Of a stretch of 64,000 nucleotides of DNA, positions 40,801 through 45,084 are shown one piece after another; within the stretch, counting starts at the first letter, position 1, and each line of letters starts with the position of its first letter. A program made the translations under genes and the position numbers. A model generated the notes under the pieces. It worked only from the letters and a program-made list of their open reading frames with translations, made no database searches and was not told where the DNA came from. This DNA comes from Pseudoips prasinana (taxonomy: Eukaryota; Arthropoda; Insecta; Lepidoptera; Nolidae). The DNA lies in the NCBI GenBank assembly GCA_951640165.1, contig OX621236.1:34526948-34590947 (forward strand), read 5' to 3'.

Positions 40801-43800
40801 TCAAGATTCTTAATGGGGATACTATATCTGGAATAAAAAATAAATCAAAATAGTCTTAATATCTCTATCTAAACGTAAGCCACGGTAAGGTTGTTGTATG
40901 ATATTTAAGTTTTAAGTTTAAAACTTATCAATTTCAGATTGTACGACCAAAAGCCTAAACTTTCTTATGAGTTAAATTGGTAAACTTATTTATGCCCGTA
41001 GTCTTATCCTTAAACAAACTGAAGAAACATTAGCCGCGTGAAAATAAACCAACTTTAAATTTCTTGCGTACAGACGCCAGCACATCCAGCTACCCGAATC
41101 TGTCAAATTTCTTTAATAGATTTTTAACTTTATCACAAAAGCATAAGGTTTACTTACAATTGCAGTAATTTGATGTGCTTGCGTCTGTACAACAAATACT
41201 GAGATGATTTACTAATTGCATATTTTATCACAATTTCATAAATTATTCTCCTTAATAAGTATCTAGTATATCATTAACAAAAATACTATGCCCTCAAGCA
41301 TATAGGTAATTATTTTTGAATTATTTATTCCAATAAATGGTTACAATAATCTAATTATCGTTAAAGATTCTCCAAAACTTGTTATAAACTTGTTTGTGGA
41401 CTATTCTCTTAAAGAGTTACTTATTTTGTAGAAAAAGAGAGTATGTAATGAATGAATGAATGAAAGATTTATTTGTCAGAATACGAGTACATAGAAGATG
41501 TTTATGTTTACGTAGGATCATCATATTCTACCGATCTTGTCGGTGTACAAATTCACATTATCATCATTAATTATTAACACAACATTATGTCTATATTTAG
41601 TGATCCTTACACGCTGTCACTTCATGGTAATTCGGTCTGTCTATAGAGTTTAATTAAATTGGTTTTTTTCCCGCGGTAATAACTTTCTTGCGAGACGCAC
41701 GGTGGGAGACAACCATTCATCTAGGTGATATGGATGAAATTTCAACTTCTGGGGAGAGAGTCTCAGAACGTAGCGCCAGACAGGAAGAATTCCCCCGAAC
41801 ACTCCCTGTGACAAATGCTTTAAAGGACATATAGAGACGCCACGTTTCTCCTCAGGGCACGAGACGTTGAATGCGATCAAAAGGAAGAAGTTAATACTGT
41901 AGCGCCCCGGCCCAGAGGAGGCAGCAGTATTCTACATGTGGTCTTATTTGCGCATTACATAATTGAAGGCGATGGGCTCAAGTAAAGTACAAGATAAGAT
42001 AAGATAACTCTTTATCGTACACTAAAACATTATAGGATACAAGAATACAATAACATAGTTACATTAAAAAAATGTACAATTGGCGGCCTTATCATTAAAT
42101 GTGATCTCTTCCAGGCAACCTAGGCAGGGATTGGAATATATATCGTCTAGCTTTACCAAAGACACCCAGTTTTTTGAAGGCCAACTCGGCTTTGTCTTCT
42201 TGATGACCGTGAAATTTGACGTCGCTCTCGATGGCGACGATATATTATTTTGTAAAATTAATATTCCAAAATTAACTAAACAATTTTTCACCTGCTAGCA
42301 CCATAGCTGTAAACGAAACTATTAATGTAATTATACACAATCCAGTTGTTAAGTATTTAGTTGAATTAGTTCAACGTACCTGAATGTCAGCGTGACTTGT
42401 CCATAAAGCTTCTTGTTCTCCATGTACTCCGGCTCCACGTGCAATACACCTTGAATCTTGTCGATGGCTCCATTCTCCACGACCAAGTCTCTGGACGCCA
42501 GGTACAAGGTCAGCTTGTTGTTAGGTGATGACTTTTTGAACACCCTGAGAAAAAGATAAACATTTTACTAATTATTACTCATGCTTAGTATTTTATAATC
42601 TATTATTGCTTAAAGTTGCCTTTTTGCCTCTATCTGTATGCTGTAAGGAACAGAAAATTGGACTGGACATCGTAGAAATCCGGTCGATTAAGTAATTTTT
42701 TAAGTGATAAATTGTTGTTCTGTGTCTTGATGTAATTTGTGTCCGTCTATTATATGTTTGTAAAGTACCCCGCGACACAGGGATTAGATTCCCTAGTGCA
42801 GGCGTTGTGTAAGGTGTAGGCGTGTAAACAAAAAAAGTGAATAATCTGCAGTTTCTTAATTAGTTATAAATCAGAGTCAGTTCTAGCAGATAGCCTATTT
42901 AACTGTAGATGATCAGGTCCTAGCTTCAAATCCCGGGTAGAGCCAAATATTTTTGAATGAGAATGTTCCAAATTTGGTTTTTCAGGATTGTCATTAACAG
43001 TTGGTATCCATAAAAAAACACGCTTGTTCGTAAAATCTTCTACAAAACCAATCCTGAAAGTCCTTGTTTTCATTGATTTAATAATAATTCCAGATAATTA
43101 CTTAAAAGTAACACTAAGGTTCGTGTTTATAAATTAAACTTGGGTTCGGAGACGAACTCTATGATTGATTAATTCATCCGATTTAAGAAGCAGCTGTGTA
43201 AAATTAGCTCAGAGTCCTTAATTTTAAGGACTGCTATGAGCTTCCTTTAAAAGTTCCTGGTTTCACCTTTAAAATTTCCTAATTTCACCTTTAAAACCAC
43301 AGAAACAGTCCTTTCTGTCAAATTAGTAAAGGCGCTGTGATAGTCTAAGTGTTTCCTCTGGCATAGCGTCTACTCTATTTTTTCGTTTGTTTTTTTAAGA
43401 CATTGCCCGCAACGGTAAATTGACACGACGAATCGATCGACGTCAACTAAAATGCAAATGTCTAAGACAGTCGTCTCGCCGCTTCGTGTCACGGGTTCGA
43501 GTCCCACGCCGGACTACTATTTCTGTGACCCATAAATAGTTGTTCTGAGTCTGTATGTAATTTGTGTCTATCTATTATATGTTTGTATAGTACCCCGCGG
43601 CACAGGGATTAGATTCCGTTGTACGGGCGTTGTCTTTTATAAAAAATAAAAATTCGACGAAACGATCGAAGCGACGACGTTAAGCCCTGCTCCAGACGTG
43701 CAGTTTGGATACTACTACTTTAAGATATGTGCCACAGTATTTTATCAACGTAATCCATCCATAACCAGTTTTCAGTGCAATTCGTCTTATTACACAAATT

Positions 43801-44107
43801 GTTATTGCTTCTTGACACCATACCGAAGTAGGTGTCATATGTTAGTCTCATATAACTAGTTAACAGTTATGTATGGCATGTAACTCCACTTGACTTGACT
43901 AAATTAGTCAGCCGAGCGTTGATAAGGTCAATTGGTAGGCCAATTGCATCCAACCGCAATTATTGCTGTCCGCAACCAGAGTCGGTCAGTAATTGAAACT
44001 AAATTTGAACGTTTCGCAACCATAGTCCGGTGACAATACGGAACCCTGGTCATCGAGTAAGATGCAAACGCCAGCACATTCAGCTACCCCAATCTGTCAA
44101 ATTTCTT

Positions 44108-44206
<99 letters not shown>

Positions 44207-44919
44207 TTATACAAAGAAAATATGAAACGTATGTCAGTCAAAAGACGTCTGCTGTCAAACAAAAGCCTTGGAGGGCCCCAAGGTAAAAAATTGGTGCAAT
44301 AGATTTTGGGTGTAAAATATGTGTATGTGTTGAAATTTATGATTTGTTGTCAAGAAAATATATATAACTATATATAATTTTTGTGTAAATATTTTGTACT
44401 TTATACAGATTTTTTACAGACAATCTGTCAAAATTTTGTTCTTTTTATTCTGCTTTCTATATTATCGAAGGTTAAAAACATTAACCCAACTAGGAAGAAG
44501 AAAGAATAAATACAATTTATTCGATCACATATAAAAAAGGGAACGACTAAAAATTAATAATGTATGGTATGAGTATACCGATACCTCTCTATGTGTCCGT
44601 CAATTTTATATTCATTATCATGTCAGACAAATTACGACCATAGACAAAAGCCTGCCCAAAGAATGAGGGGAATATTTAATAATCGCTACGCTCGCGCTTG
44701 GCAGACGGGTTGGCGATCGCAGTTTTATGGTCATTAGGTCACAAAAAATCGCCGCTACTCGTTTGCGGGTAAGTATTTCCCCGGGACGATTTCTACGTCC
44801 CCCACGGAATGAGATGGGGTGATGATATTTTCCGCTGTCAACACAAGGCGATATATTTAGTTAATTTAAATAAAATATTCGACTCACCGTTGCGAGTTTA
44901 ATGCGTTGTCCGTCGTCAT
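10688..44919 (-). CDS. Arrestin, 5' half of the gene (five coding exons)
   Basis: Arrestins bind phosphorylated, activated G-protein-coupled receptors at the membrane and shut off signalling. Joining the five exons listed separately gives 207 codons plus two bases. The N-domain starts MTTDNALNSQRVFKK. K14 and K15 sit where arrestins have the phosphate-binding lysine pair. R29-D30 and R170 (in NTVRMG) sit at the polar-core positions, equivalent to D30 and R175 of bovine visual arrestin. Y67-L77 (YGREDEEVMGL) is the finger loop. All four junctions keep phase. The blocks APIGTSYDVRAYI and VQLVPAKQ favour an insect visual/arrestin-homolog type over a kurtz-type beta-arrestin (inference). The C-domain is not in view. 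A Pro/His-rich stretch (residues 178-207) is odd. Visual arrestins act in photoreceptors, and related insect arrestins also occur in antennae. Confidence 0.93.
10990..11095. repeat. Dispersed repeat shared with 22.5 kb
   Basis: Contains TTCTGTAAGCCAGGATAAAC and AGGCTCAGACATGCCCC. The stretch at 22490-22610 has the same order of blocks (CCTGTAAGTTAGGATCAAC, AGGCTCAGGCATGTCCC). The element type is unknown. Confidence 0.6.
11145..11188. repeat. Hairpin, 19-bp arms
   Basis: Arms 11145-11163 and 11170-11188 match as inverted repeats with two mismatches around a six-base loop. Confidence 0.8.
11345..11810 (-). mobile_element. SINE-B variant with different tRNA head and internal insertion
   Basis: The SINE-B body in minus orientation (ATCTTGGGACAAATACC through AATTACGCCCAGATTCAG) ends near 11525. 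The head resumes at about 11717 with box B (GGGAATCGAACCCACCAC reversed) and box A (AACCACTAAACCATTGGG reversed). The head differs from the canonical SINE-B head. The 190 bases between are unrelated and look like a later insertion. Confidence 0.65.
11935..12065 (-). mobile_element. LINE 3' UTR fragment
   Basis: In minus orientation: GGTTGTCTGGATGAAATCGC, then GATAAGACCGCC and TGTACAATAAAGTG before an A-rich tail. This 3' end recurs at 8.5, 36.6, 42.1 and 59.7 kb. Confidence 0.65.
12300..13170. other. Gene-free stretch
   Basis: AT-rich intronic DNA of the arrestin gene with nothing recognised. Confidence 0.4.
13178..13655. repeat. 96-bp minisatellite, about five units
   Basis: Unit starts at ATTCTGTGGTACTGT recur at 13370, 13466 and 13562 (96-bp spacing), with earlier, more diverged units near 13180 and 13275. 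Because 96 is a multiple of three, one frame stays open for 122 codons as a 32-residue repeat (for example NMSRSSNHTILCPFVTQILW). There is no sign of a gene around it. Confidence 0.9.
13807..13999 (-). mobile_element. Heli-2 non-autonomous Helitron, 193 bp
   Basis: In minus orientation it begins TCACACTAATATAATTAAGG and ends with the hairpin GCGGGTAAAACCGC, a short spacer and CTAG. It is flanked by A and T, the target expected for Helitrons. No coding capacity. Confidence 0.85.
14000..14700. other. Gene-free stretch
   Basis: Contains a short piece near 14280-14360 (GACGGACAGACAGACAGACA, GGGTTCCGTT, GAAACCCTAAAA) that resembles the right end of the repeat at 14880-15127. Nothing else was recognised. 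Confidence 0.45.
14700..14850 (-). pseudogene. LINE C-terminal coding fragment
   Basis: The minus strand carries IAIQRGNAASLLG, the last conserved block of a LINE polyprotein also present at 56.7 and 60.6 kb. It is decayed and followed by AT-rich 3' UTR-like DNA toward lower coordinates. Confidence 0.7.
14880..15127. repeat. Dispersed repeat ending GTACGGAACCCTAAAAAG
   Basis: Starts near CTGCGAGTCGGACTCGCGCA and ends with GTCCCGTTTTACCC and GGAACCCTAAAAAGG. I recognise the style as a common lepidopteran interspersed repeat but cannot assign it to a class. No coding frame. Confidence 0.5.
15191..15227. repeat. Perfect hairpin, 16-bp arms
   Basis: CTTCGCTTGTTTTCCA at 15191-15206 and its exact reverse complement at 15212-15227 are separated by five bases. 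Confidence 0.9.
15665..16255. mobile_element. Two Helitron remnants, 5' ends facing each other
   Basis: The left member is in minus orientation: CTAG at 15665-15668, then the terminal GTGCCCGCGGACTTCG block, running to about 15900. The right member is in plus orientation: ATGCGAAAATTTGTGAGTA at about 15903, to GGGTGAAACC and a mutated end (CTAC instead of CTAG) at 16252-16255. The right one is interrupted between about 16040 and 16175 by unrelated sequence. Confidence 0.65.
16260..17190. other. Gene-free stretch with a long hairpin
   Basis: AT-rich intron of arrestin; the only structure is the hairpin at 16970-17042. Confidence 0.4.
16970..17042. repeat. Hairpin, about 34-bp arms
   Basis: The left arm (16970-17003) and right arm (17009-17042) pair over their whole length apart from one small indel near AGGG and the terminal base. 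They are separated by five bases. The stem length is similar to a microRNA precursor, but it is equally consistent with an inverted duplication. Confidence 0.85.
17193..17340 (-). CDS. Arrestin exon 4 (residues 107-155)
   Basis: The acceptor TTTTGTCACAG precedes GATGCATTAATAAAACGCC, and the donor is ATAG then GTAAGT. It encodes DALIKRLGANAYPFHLEL, then APPSVQLVPAKQYHGAPIG and TSYDVRAYI. It enters in phase 0 and leaves in phase 1, which matches exon 5 (G plus CT makes Ala). Confidence 0.95.
17435..17550 (+). mobile_element. RTE-like LINE 3' end
   Basis: Reads AQDRQLRRS-like codons, then CAGCAGTGGACGTCTTTCAG and GCTGATATGATGATGA. It is 5'-truncated; the tail repeat is (ATG)n. Confidence 0.8.
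17755..17825. repeat. GGGGTAGGCAG dispersed repeat
   Basis: CTGGAGGGGTAGGCAGATAC followed by GCACCTCTTTTGCG. Related copies lie at 21025-21180 and 44995-45080. The order of blocks is conserved; the class is unknown. Confidence 0.6.
17879..18431 (+). mobile_element. Tandem array of three Heli-2 Helitrons
   Basis: Three head-to-tail units: 17879-18070, 18071-18240 and 18241-18431. Each repeats the order AATATTATAAATGCGAAAG (varied), TTTCACGCAAAAACT, TTTGATGAAAC, ATATAGCTTAT and GTGAAACCGC-like terminal hairpin. Unit 1 ends CTAA and unit 3 ends CTAG, both fitting the Helitron CTRR rule; unit 2 ends in a mutated TGAG. The array starts with TC after an A and ends before a T. Confidence 0.8.
18769..19300 (-). 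mobile_element. SINE-B interrupted by a Helitron
   Basis: Minus orientation: AATATCCTGGGACATTATTT at the tail side, and GTGGGAATCAAAACCACGAC plus AACCATGTCAACTGGCCCG at the head side. The body is split at 18901/19179 by the Helitron listed next. Removing that insert restores TATAGATAA joined to TTACACC, the same order as in the SINE-B copy at 50.87 kb. Confidence 0.85.
18902..19178 (-). mobile_element. Helitron (277 bp) inside SINE-B
   Basis: Minus orientation: starts TCTATATATATAAAAATC, ends CTAG, flanked by A and T exactly. No coding capacity. The terminal part differs from Heli-1 and Heli-2 (CGAAGGACGTACCGGGCC before the CTAG), so it is another family. Confidence 0.85.
19345..19870 (-). 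mobile_element. RTE-like LINE 3' region, variant, split by SINE-G
   Basis: Minus orientation: TCATCATAGCAGCTGAAGG and ACAAAGGCCTGCCCCAAAAG at the left. After the SINE-G insertion, GCTTGGCAGACAGGTTGGTG to GATAATATGGGGTGGCGATG follows. The same two-part arrangement without an insert is at 44610-44860. Confidence 0.65.
19444..19685 (-). mobile_element. SINE-G, GC-rich retroelement, 5'-truncated
   Basis: GC-rich block in AT-rich surroundings. In minus orientation it reads GAAGACAGCGATCTG, TGTGGCGCAGTCGCTGTGCC, GGGGGGCACCGGAGCAGC and GGTGCGAGTCCGACATACCC. A 9-bp duplication, GGATATACC, flanks it at 19435-19443 and 19686-19694. A longer plus-strand copy is at 61176-61530. Open frames inside it are not genes. 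Confidence 0.75.
20098..20278 (-). mobile_element. SINE-A copy
   Basis: Minus orientation, with GGGTCACACAATTAGTTGTC and a box B with one change (ACTAGAACCCGCGACACG). The head ends at GCGCCACACGTGCAG. Confidence 0.85.
20877..21017. mobile_element. MITE-1 copy, 141 bp
   Basis: GTACAGACGCCAGCACATC at the left and GTTGGCGTCTGTAC at the right; inverted relative to the 3.4-kb copy, judging by the order of the CAAGCT and CCAGCT arms. Confidence 0.9.
21180..23920. other. Gene-free stretch
   Basis: AT-rich arrestin intron. It contains the repeat shared with 11.0 kb (22490-22610), an imperfect hairpin around 22758-22806 (arms AACAACAGTTTCACACAG and its partner) and otherwise nothing recognised. Confidence 0.45.
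23922..24509 (-). mobile_element. Heli-1 Helitron, 588 bp including a nested MITE
   Basis: Minus orientation: starts TCTATACATATAATAAAATC, ends with a slightly degraded hairpin (CGCGGGTAAAACCGCAGG), then CACAGCTAG. Flanking bases are A (23921) and T (24510). Without the nested MITE-2 the length is about 310 bp, like the two copies at 29.1-29.7 kb. I think this belongs to the abundant lepidopteran Helitron/MINE-type group, but that is from memory and unchecked. Confidence 0.88.
24115..24393. mobile_element. MITE-2 inserted in Heli-1
   Basis: Fold-back element with subterminal 15-bp perfect inverted repeats GAAGTTATACTTCTT (24153-24167) and its complement (24379-24393). Internally CATACCACCTAGAACTAAC occurs twice, each followed by a GC-alternating stretch (GCGCGCGCATCG). 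Sister Helitrons at 29.2 and 29.6 kb lack it, which marks the insertion point. Confidence 0.8.
25286..25406 (-). CDS. Arrestin exon 3 (residues 67-106)
   Basis: Acceptor CTCCAACAG before ATATGGG; donor TTACAG then GTAAAG. It encodes YGREDEEVMGLKFCNEAI, the finger loop and following strand, then MSLAQIWP and REPNSPLQ. The first base completes Arg66 from exon 2, and the last codon is complete, matching exon 4. It is isolated by introns of 17 kb upstream and 7.9 kb downstream. Confidence 0.95.
25510..25605 (-). mobile_element. tRNA-like SINE head
   Basis: Minus orientation: box A-like GTGGCGGAGCGGTTAACGC and box B-like GTGGATTCGATACCC with tRNA spacing. It runs on into AT-rich DNA with ATAAAGTGTA. 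The damaged box B and lack of a closing acceptor stem argue against a functional tRNA. It matches none of SINE-A, B or C. Confidence 0.55.
25610..26270. other. Gene-free stretch
   Basis: Nothing recognised; AT-rich intronic DNA. Confidence 0.4.
26272..26490 (-). mobile_element. SINE-A copy split by an RTE tail
   Basis: Minus orientation, from ACATCCAGACTCAGAACAAC to the head (GAACCCGAGACACGAGG, GTAACCGC). The RTE fragment listed next sits in the middle. Confidence 0.8.
26303..26403 (-). mobile_element. RTE-like LINE 3' end with 11-bp target duplication
   Basis: 101-bp insert with the tail at the left (CATCATCATCATCATATCAG) and CTGGATGCGG at the right. AACAACTATTT occurs immediately before (26292-26302) and after (26404-26414). 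Confidence 0.92.
26495..27600. other. Gene-free stretch
   Basis: AT-rich arrestin intron. A slightly GC-richer patch near 26930-27010 (GCGGCGCGGGTTAAGC) has no open frame I can support. Confidence 0.4.
27610..27870 (+). mobile_element. SINE-B copy
   Basis: Head GATTGGTAAATGCTTGCC, box B GGGTTCGATTTCC, body ACAAGCTCTGCTTAGTTTGG, then a weak TTATTATTAT tail. Box A is truncated at its start. Confidence 0.8.
27905..28060 (+). mobile_element. RTE-like LINE 3' end (decayed)
   Basis: ACAAGATGGGCCGATGATCT, then CAAGCAGTGGTCGTTTTTCG and a degraded (ATG) tail. Confidence 0.7.
28265..28410 (-). mobile_element. SINE-B body fragment
   Basis: CATCCCAAACTAAGCAGAGC and AATTACACCCAAACACAG in minus orientation; the head is absent. 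Confidence 0.7.
28455..28655. repeat. Tandem duplication of about 100 bp
   Basis: Two adjacent copies, each with TTTTTTAAATAAGATTTA, ATTTGTGGCCAGTAT and GATAATTACAACAG. About 10 percent divergent by eye. Confidence 0.8.
28925..29095 (+). mobile_element. SINE-B variant with a third tRNA-like head
   Basis: Head TGTTGGTCTAGTGGTTAG and box B-like GGATTCGATGCCCACCC, then a shortened body (GCCACAGTACAAGCTGTG). Anticodon-arm bases appear deleted. Confidence 0.65.
29115..29424 (+). mobile_element. Heli-1 Helitron, tail-to-tail pair, left member
   Basis: Starts TCTATACATATAATAAAATC after an A and runs to CGCGGGTAAAACCGCGGGGC. The terminal CTAG has become CTAT. Its 3' end faces the 3' end of the next element across ten bases. 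Confidence 0.85.
29435..29746 (-). mobile_element. Heli-1 Helitron, tail-to-tail pair, right member
   Basis: Plus strand reads CTAGCTGTGCCCCGCGG after an A, and ends ATTATATGTATAGA. The right flank is A rather than T. With its partner it makes an inverted repeat of about 310 bp. Confidence 0.85.
30195..30795. repeat. Tandem repeat, about 95-bp unit, split by MITE-2
   Basis: ATATGGTAGGT(A/G)AAGGAGAC recurs at 30201, 30295 and 30390, with TTTCGGTATCTTATACTACT between. A last half unit follows the MITE at 30736-30795. Confidence 0.85.
30437..30735. mobile_element. MITE-2 copy inside a tandem repeat
   Basis: Same 15-bp inverted repeats as at 24.1 kb, here at 30468-30482 and 30720-30734. It interrupts a repeat unit at an A-run; the uninterrupted units give the empty site. 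The internal loop differs from the other copy (AGTGTGTTTTTAGAGTG and CGACAGAGAGCACC are unique to it). Confidence 0.8.
30796..32043. other. Gene-free stretch
   Basis: AT-rich. A possible degraded SINE-A body lies near 31070-31110 (CAGACTCAGAACAACTATAT). No gene was seen. Confidence 0.4.
32044..33320 (+). mobile_element. Heli-3 Helitron, 1277 bp, built of internal repeats
   Basis: Starts TCTATATAAATAAAAAGAC after an A and ends GTCGCGGGCACCAGCTAG before a T, with a short stem (CGCGGAC/GTCGCG) before the end. The inside is a series of diverged units of roughly 120 to 150 bp, each containing TTTTTGAAATTCCACCCC-like, GGGTGTAAAATAGGGG-like and GTAAGTTTGTATG-like blocks. No coding capacity. Confidence 0.88.
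32759..33060. repeat. Recent 150-bp tandem duplication inside Heli-3
   Basis: The blocks starting GATGTAAGTTTATACTGAC at 32759 and 32909 are almost identical over 150 bases, differing by one T near the end. Other internal units are far more diverged. Confidence 0.92.
33410..33560 (+). repeat. Dispersed repeat with GACCGACAGC core
   Basis: ACTGTTGTCTAATGACTAC, CGAGACCGACAGCTCATGCC and CAGAAATTAAACC occur in the same order at 51.7-51.9 kb and partly at 56.9-57.0 kb. Unknown class. Confidence 0.6.
33640..34060 (+). pseudogene. LINE reverse transcriptase C-terminal fragment, copy 1
   Basis: In shifting frames: KNLGVLIDCNLF, LLLPLLDYADVCFLDATEK, LLDKLECLQNLCIRFIFGI, then CLPIRRPRD. These are the blocks after the reverse transcriptase core of a jockey/CR1-type LINE. 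The copy at 35.6 kb is the same family. A fragment of SINE-G (GGCGCAAAAGGG, and its inverse) follows at 34060-34140. Confidence 0.8.
34211..34560. repeat. Hexanucleotide satellite (GAAGTC variants)
   Basis: About 350 bp of 6-bp units, mostly GAAGTC with GTATAA and GCAGTC inserted in a recurring order. This gives a higher-order period of 18-30 bp. Open frames on both strands (KSKSKYKSQ repeats and a TSTSTATYTS-type reverse) arise from the period of six and are not genes. Confidence 0.95.
35100..35290 (-). mobile_element. SINE-B-related copy, diverged
   Basis: AATATCTCGGGACAACTGAC at the tail side and CAGGGATCAAATCTACGACG (damaged box B) at the head side. The middle is strongly diverged. Confidence 0.6.
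35585..36695 (+). pseudogene. LINE reverse transcriptase fragment, copy 2, with 3' UTR
   Basis: Blocks in order: GLKVNPEKTQVILIGSSRM, LLLPILDYANVSYF, QLDKLERLQN, FIFGLRKYDHVSEFRNKLKW, LPIRLRRNTHILSFLYSIL and then YLKNRFSFL. Frameshifts and stops separate them. A 3' UTR follows with TTATCTGGAAGAGATCAC and GTGTACAATAAAGAG near 36670, where the element appears to end. A T-run of about 25 bases interrupts the UTR at about 36470. Confidence 0.82.
36700..37610. other. Gene-free stretch
   Basis: AT-rich arrestin intron; nothing recognised. Confidence 0.4.
37620..37790 (-). mobile_element. RTE-like LINE 3' end
   Basis: ATCAACATTATATCAGCC at the left and CAAGATTGTCGGTCCACC to GGTGGGCCTGCCCACACTG further right, all in minus orientation. 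It is slightly longer than the other copies at its 5' side (to GTGGTCGACACTCG). Confidence 0.7.
37981..38121. mobile_element. MITE-1 copy, 141 bp
   Basis: GTACAGACGCCAGCACATC to GCTGGCGACTGTAC; the same arm order as the 20.9-kb copy. Confidence 0.9.
38125..39050. other. Mostly gene-free; Helitron 3' end at 38700-38735
   Basis: CGCGGACGAAGTCGCAG, a spacer and CTAG before a T at 38736 look like the 3' terminus of a Heli-3-like element in plus orientation; its 5' end was not found. The rest shows nothing. Confidence 0.5.
39057..39400 (+). repeat. Dispersed repeat F (empty-site copy)
   Basis: Blocks GCGAGGGGTATACCAGC, AAGAACTTCCGTAAGTTC, GAGATGCAGAGAAGGTGAGC, GATGCATCACAGGAGGCCCC and GTCTCAGACTCTG. 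The inverted copy at 61065-61760 has the same blocks but carries SINE-G in the GGCCCC site. No protein was recognised. Confidence 0.75.
39727..39864. mobile_element. MITE-1 copy
   Basis: GTACAGACAGCACAGCAAGC to GCTGGGGTCTGTAC; more diverged arms than the other copies. Confidence 0.85.
40480..40610 (-). mobile_element. SINE-B-related body
   Basis: AATAATAATATCTAGGGAC, CAAACTAAGCAAAGCTTGTA and GGTACCAGGCGACGATATAC in minus orientation. Its details match the 47.4-kb copy (GGCGACGATAT) more closely than canonical SINE-B, so it belongs to that subtype. The head is missing. Confidence 0.7.
40600..40646 (+). mobile_element. Helitron 3' end fragment
   Basis: CGCGTGCGAAGCCGGGGCGA followed by GCTGCTAG and then T. 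Only the terminal part is visible, abutting the SINE body. Confidence 0.55.
40650..41067. other. Gene-free stretch
   Basis: Nothing recognised. Confidence 0.35.
41068..41190. mobile_element. MITE-1 copy, shortened
   Basis: GTACAGACGCCAGCACATCC to GTGCTTGCGTCTGTAC, 123 bp; about 18 bases of the inner right arm are lost. Confidence 0.85.
41650..41890 (-). pseudogene. LINE C-terminal coding fragment
   Basis: The minus strand reads FGGILPVWRYVLRLSPQK, LKFHPYHLDEWLSPTVRLA and RKLLPR, the tail of a jockey-type LINE protein. The stretch at 59110-59560 is a related fragment. Confidence 0.7.
42005..42300 (-). mobile_element. LINE 3' UTR
   Basis: In minus orientation: AGGTTGCCTGGAAGAGATCA, GATAAGGCCGCCAATTGTAC and GTACGATAAAGAG-like ending. 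It serves as the empty-site reference for the Helitron at 59708. Confidence 0.65.
42380..42544 (-). CDS. Arrestin exon 2 (residues 11-66)
   Basis: Acceptor TTTTTCTCAG before GGTGTTC; donor TTCAG then GTACGT. It encodes VFKKSSPNNKLTLYLASRD, with the conserved Lys pair (K14, K15) and R29-D30, then GVLHVEPEYM and YGQVTLTFR. It enters in phase 2, completing Arg11 from exon 1. Confidence 0.96.
42710..42830 (+). mobile_element. SINE-A 3' half
   Basis: TTGTTCTGTGTCTTGATG, GTACCCCGCGACACAGGGA and GATTCCCTAGTGCAG; the tRNA head is absent. Confidence 0.75.
43455..43650 (+). mobile_element. SINE-A copy
   Basis: Head with intact box B (GGTTCGAGTCCCACGCC) but an altered box A (ATGTCTAAGACAGTCG); body and A-rich tail are present. 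Confidence 0.82.
44062..44204. repeat. Half MITE-1 running into a long (TA)n
   Basis: The left arm (CGCCAGCACATTCAGCTACC, then AATCTGTCAAATTTC) ends at about 44108, where an uninterrupted TA dinucleotide run of nearly 100 bases begins. The right arm is missing. The run likely expanded from the TA-rich loop. Confidence 0.85.
44205..44605. other. Gene-free stretch
   Basis: AT-rich, first intron of arrestin; nothing recognised. Confidence 0.4.
44610..44860 (-). mobile_element. RTE-like LINE 3' region, variant, uninterrupted
   Basis: ATCATGTCAGACAAATTAC, AAAGCCTGCCCAAAGAATG, GCTTGGCAGACGGGTTGGCG and GAGATGGGGTGATGATATT in the same order as the 19.3-19.9 kb copy. Confidence 0.65.
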
Positions 44920-44938
44920 TTCCGGTTGAATTCGTAAC
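44888..44938 (-). CDS. Arrestin exon 1, coding start at 44919
   Basis: The ATG at 44919 reads MTTDNALNSQ and ends CG before the donor GTGAGT, completing Arg with the first base of exon 2. A plausible acceptor (CTTTTGGTTACAG) ends at 44939, so 44920-44938 would be 5' untranslated. The frame is open upstream to that acceptor, so an earlier start in another exon cannot be excluded. The length before VFKK suits an arrestin N-terminus. Confidence 0.82.
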
Positions 44939-44994
44939 CTGTAACCAAAAGAAAGTAATATAAATATCTAACTCCATTAAATACATACATACAA

Positions 44995-45080
44995 AGACTC
45001 ACGCCTGTTTCCCAGAGGGGTAGGCAGGGAGAACGGACTTCCATTTGACACGATCTTTGCACACCTCTTTCGCCTCCAAT
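44995..45080. repeat. GGGGTAGGCAG dispersed repeat
   Basis: ACTCACGCCTGTTTCCCAGA, GGGGTAGGCAGGGAGAAC and TTTGCACACCTCTTTCGCC. Same family as at 17.8 and 21.0 kb. Confidence 0.6.
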
Positions 45081-45084
45081 AAAT

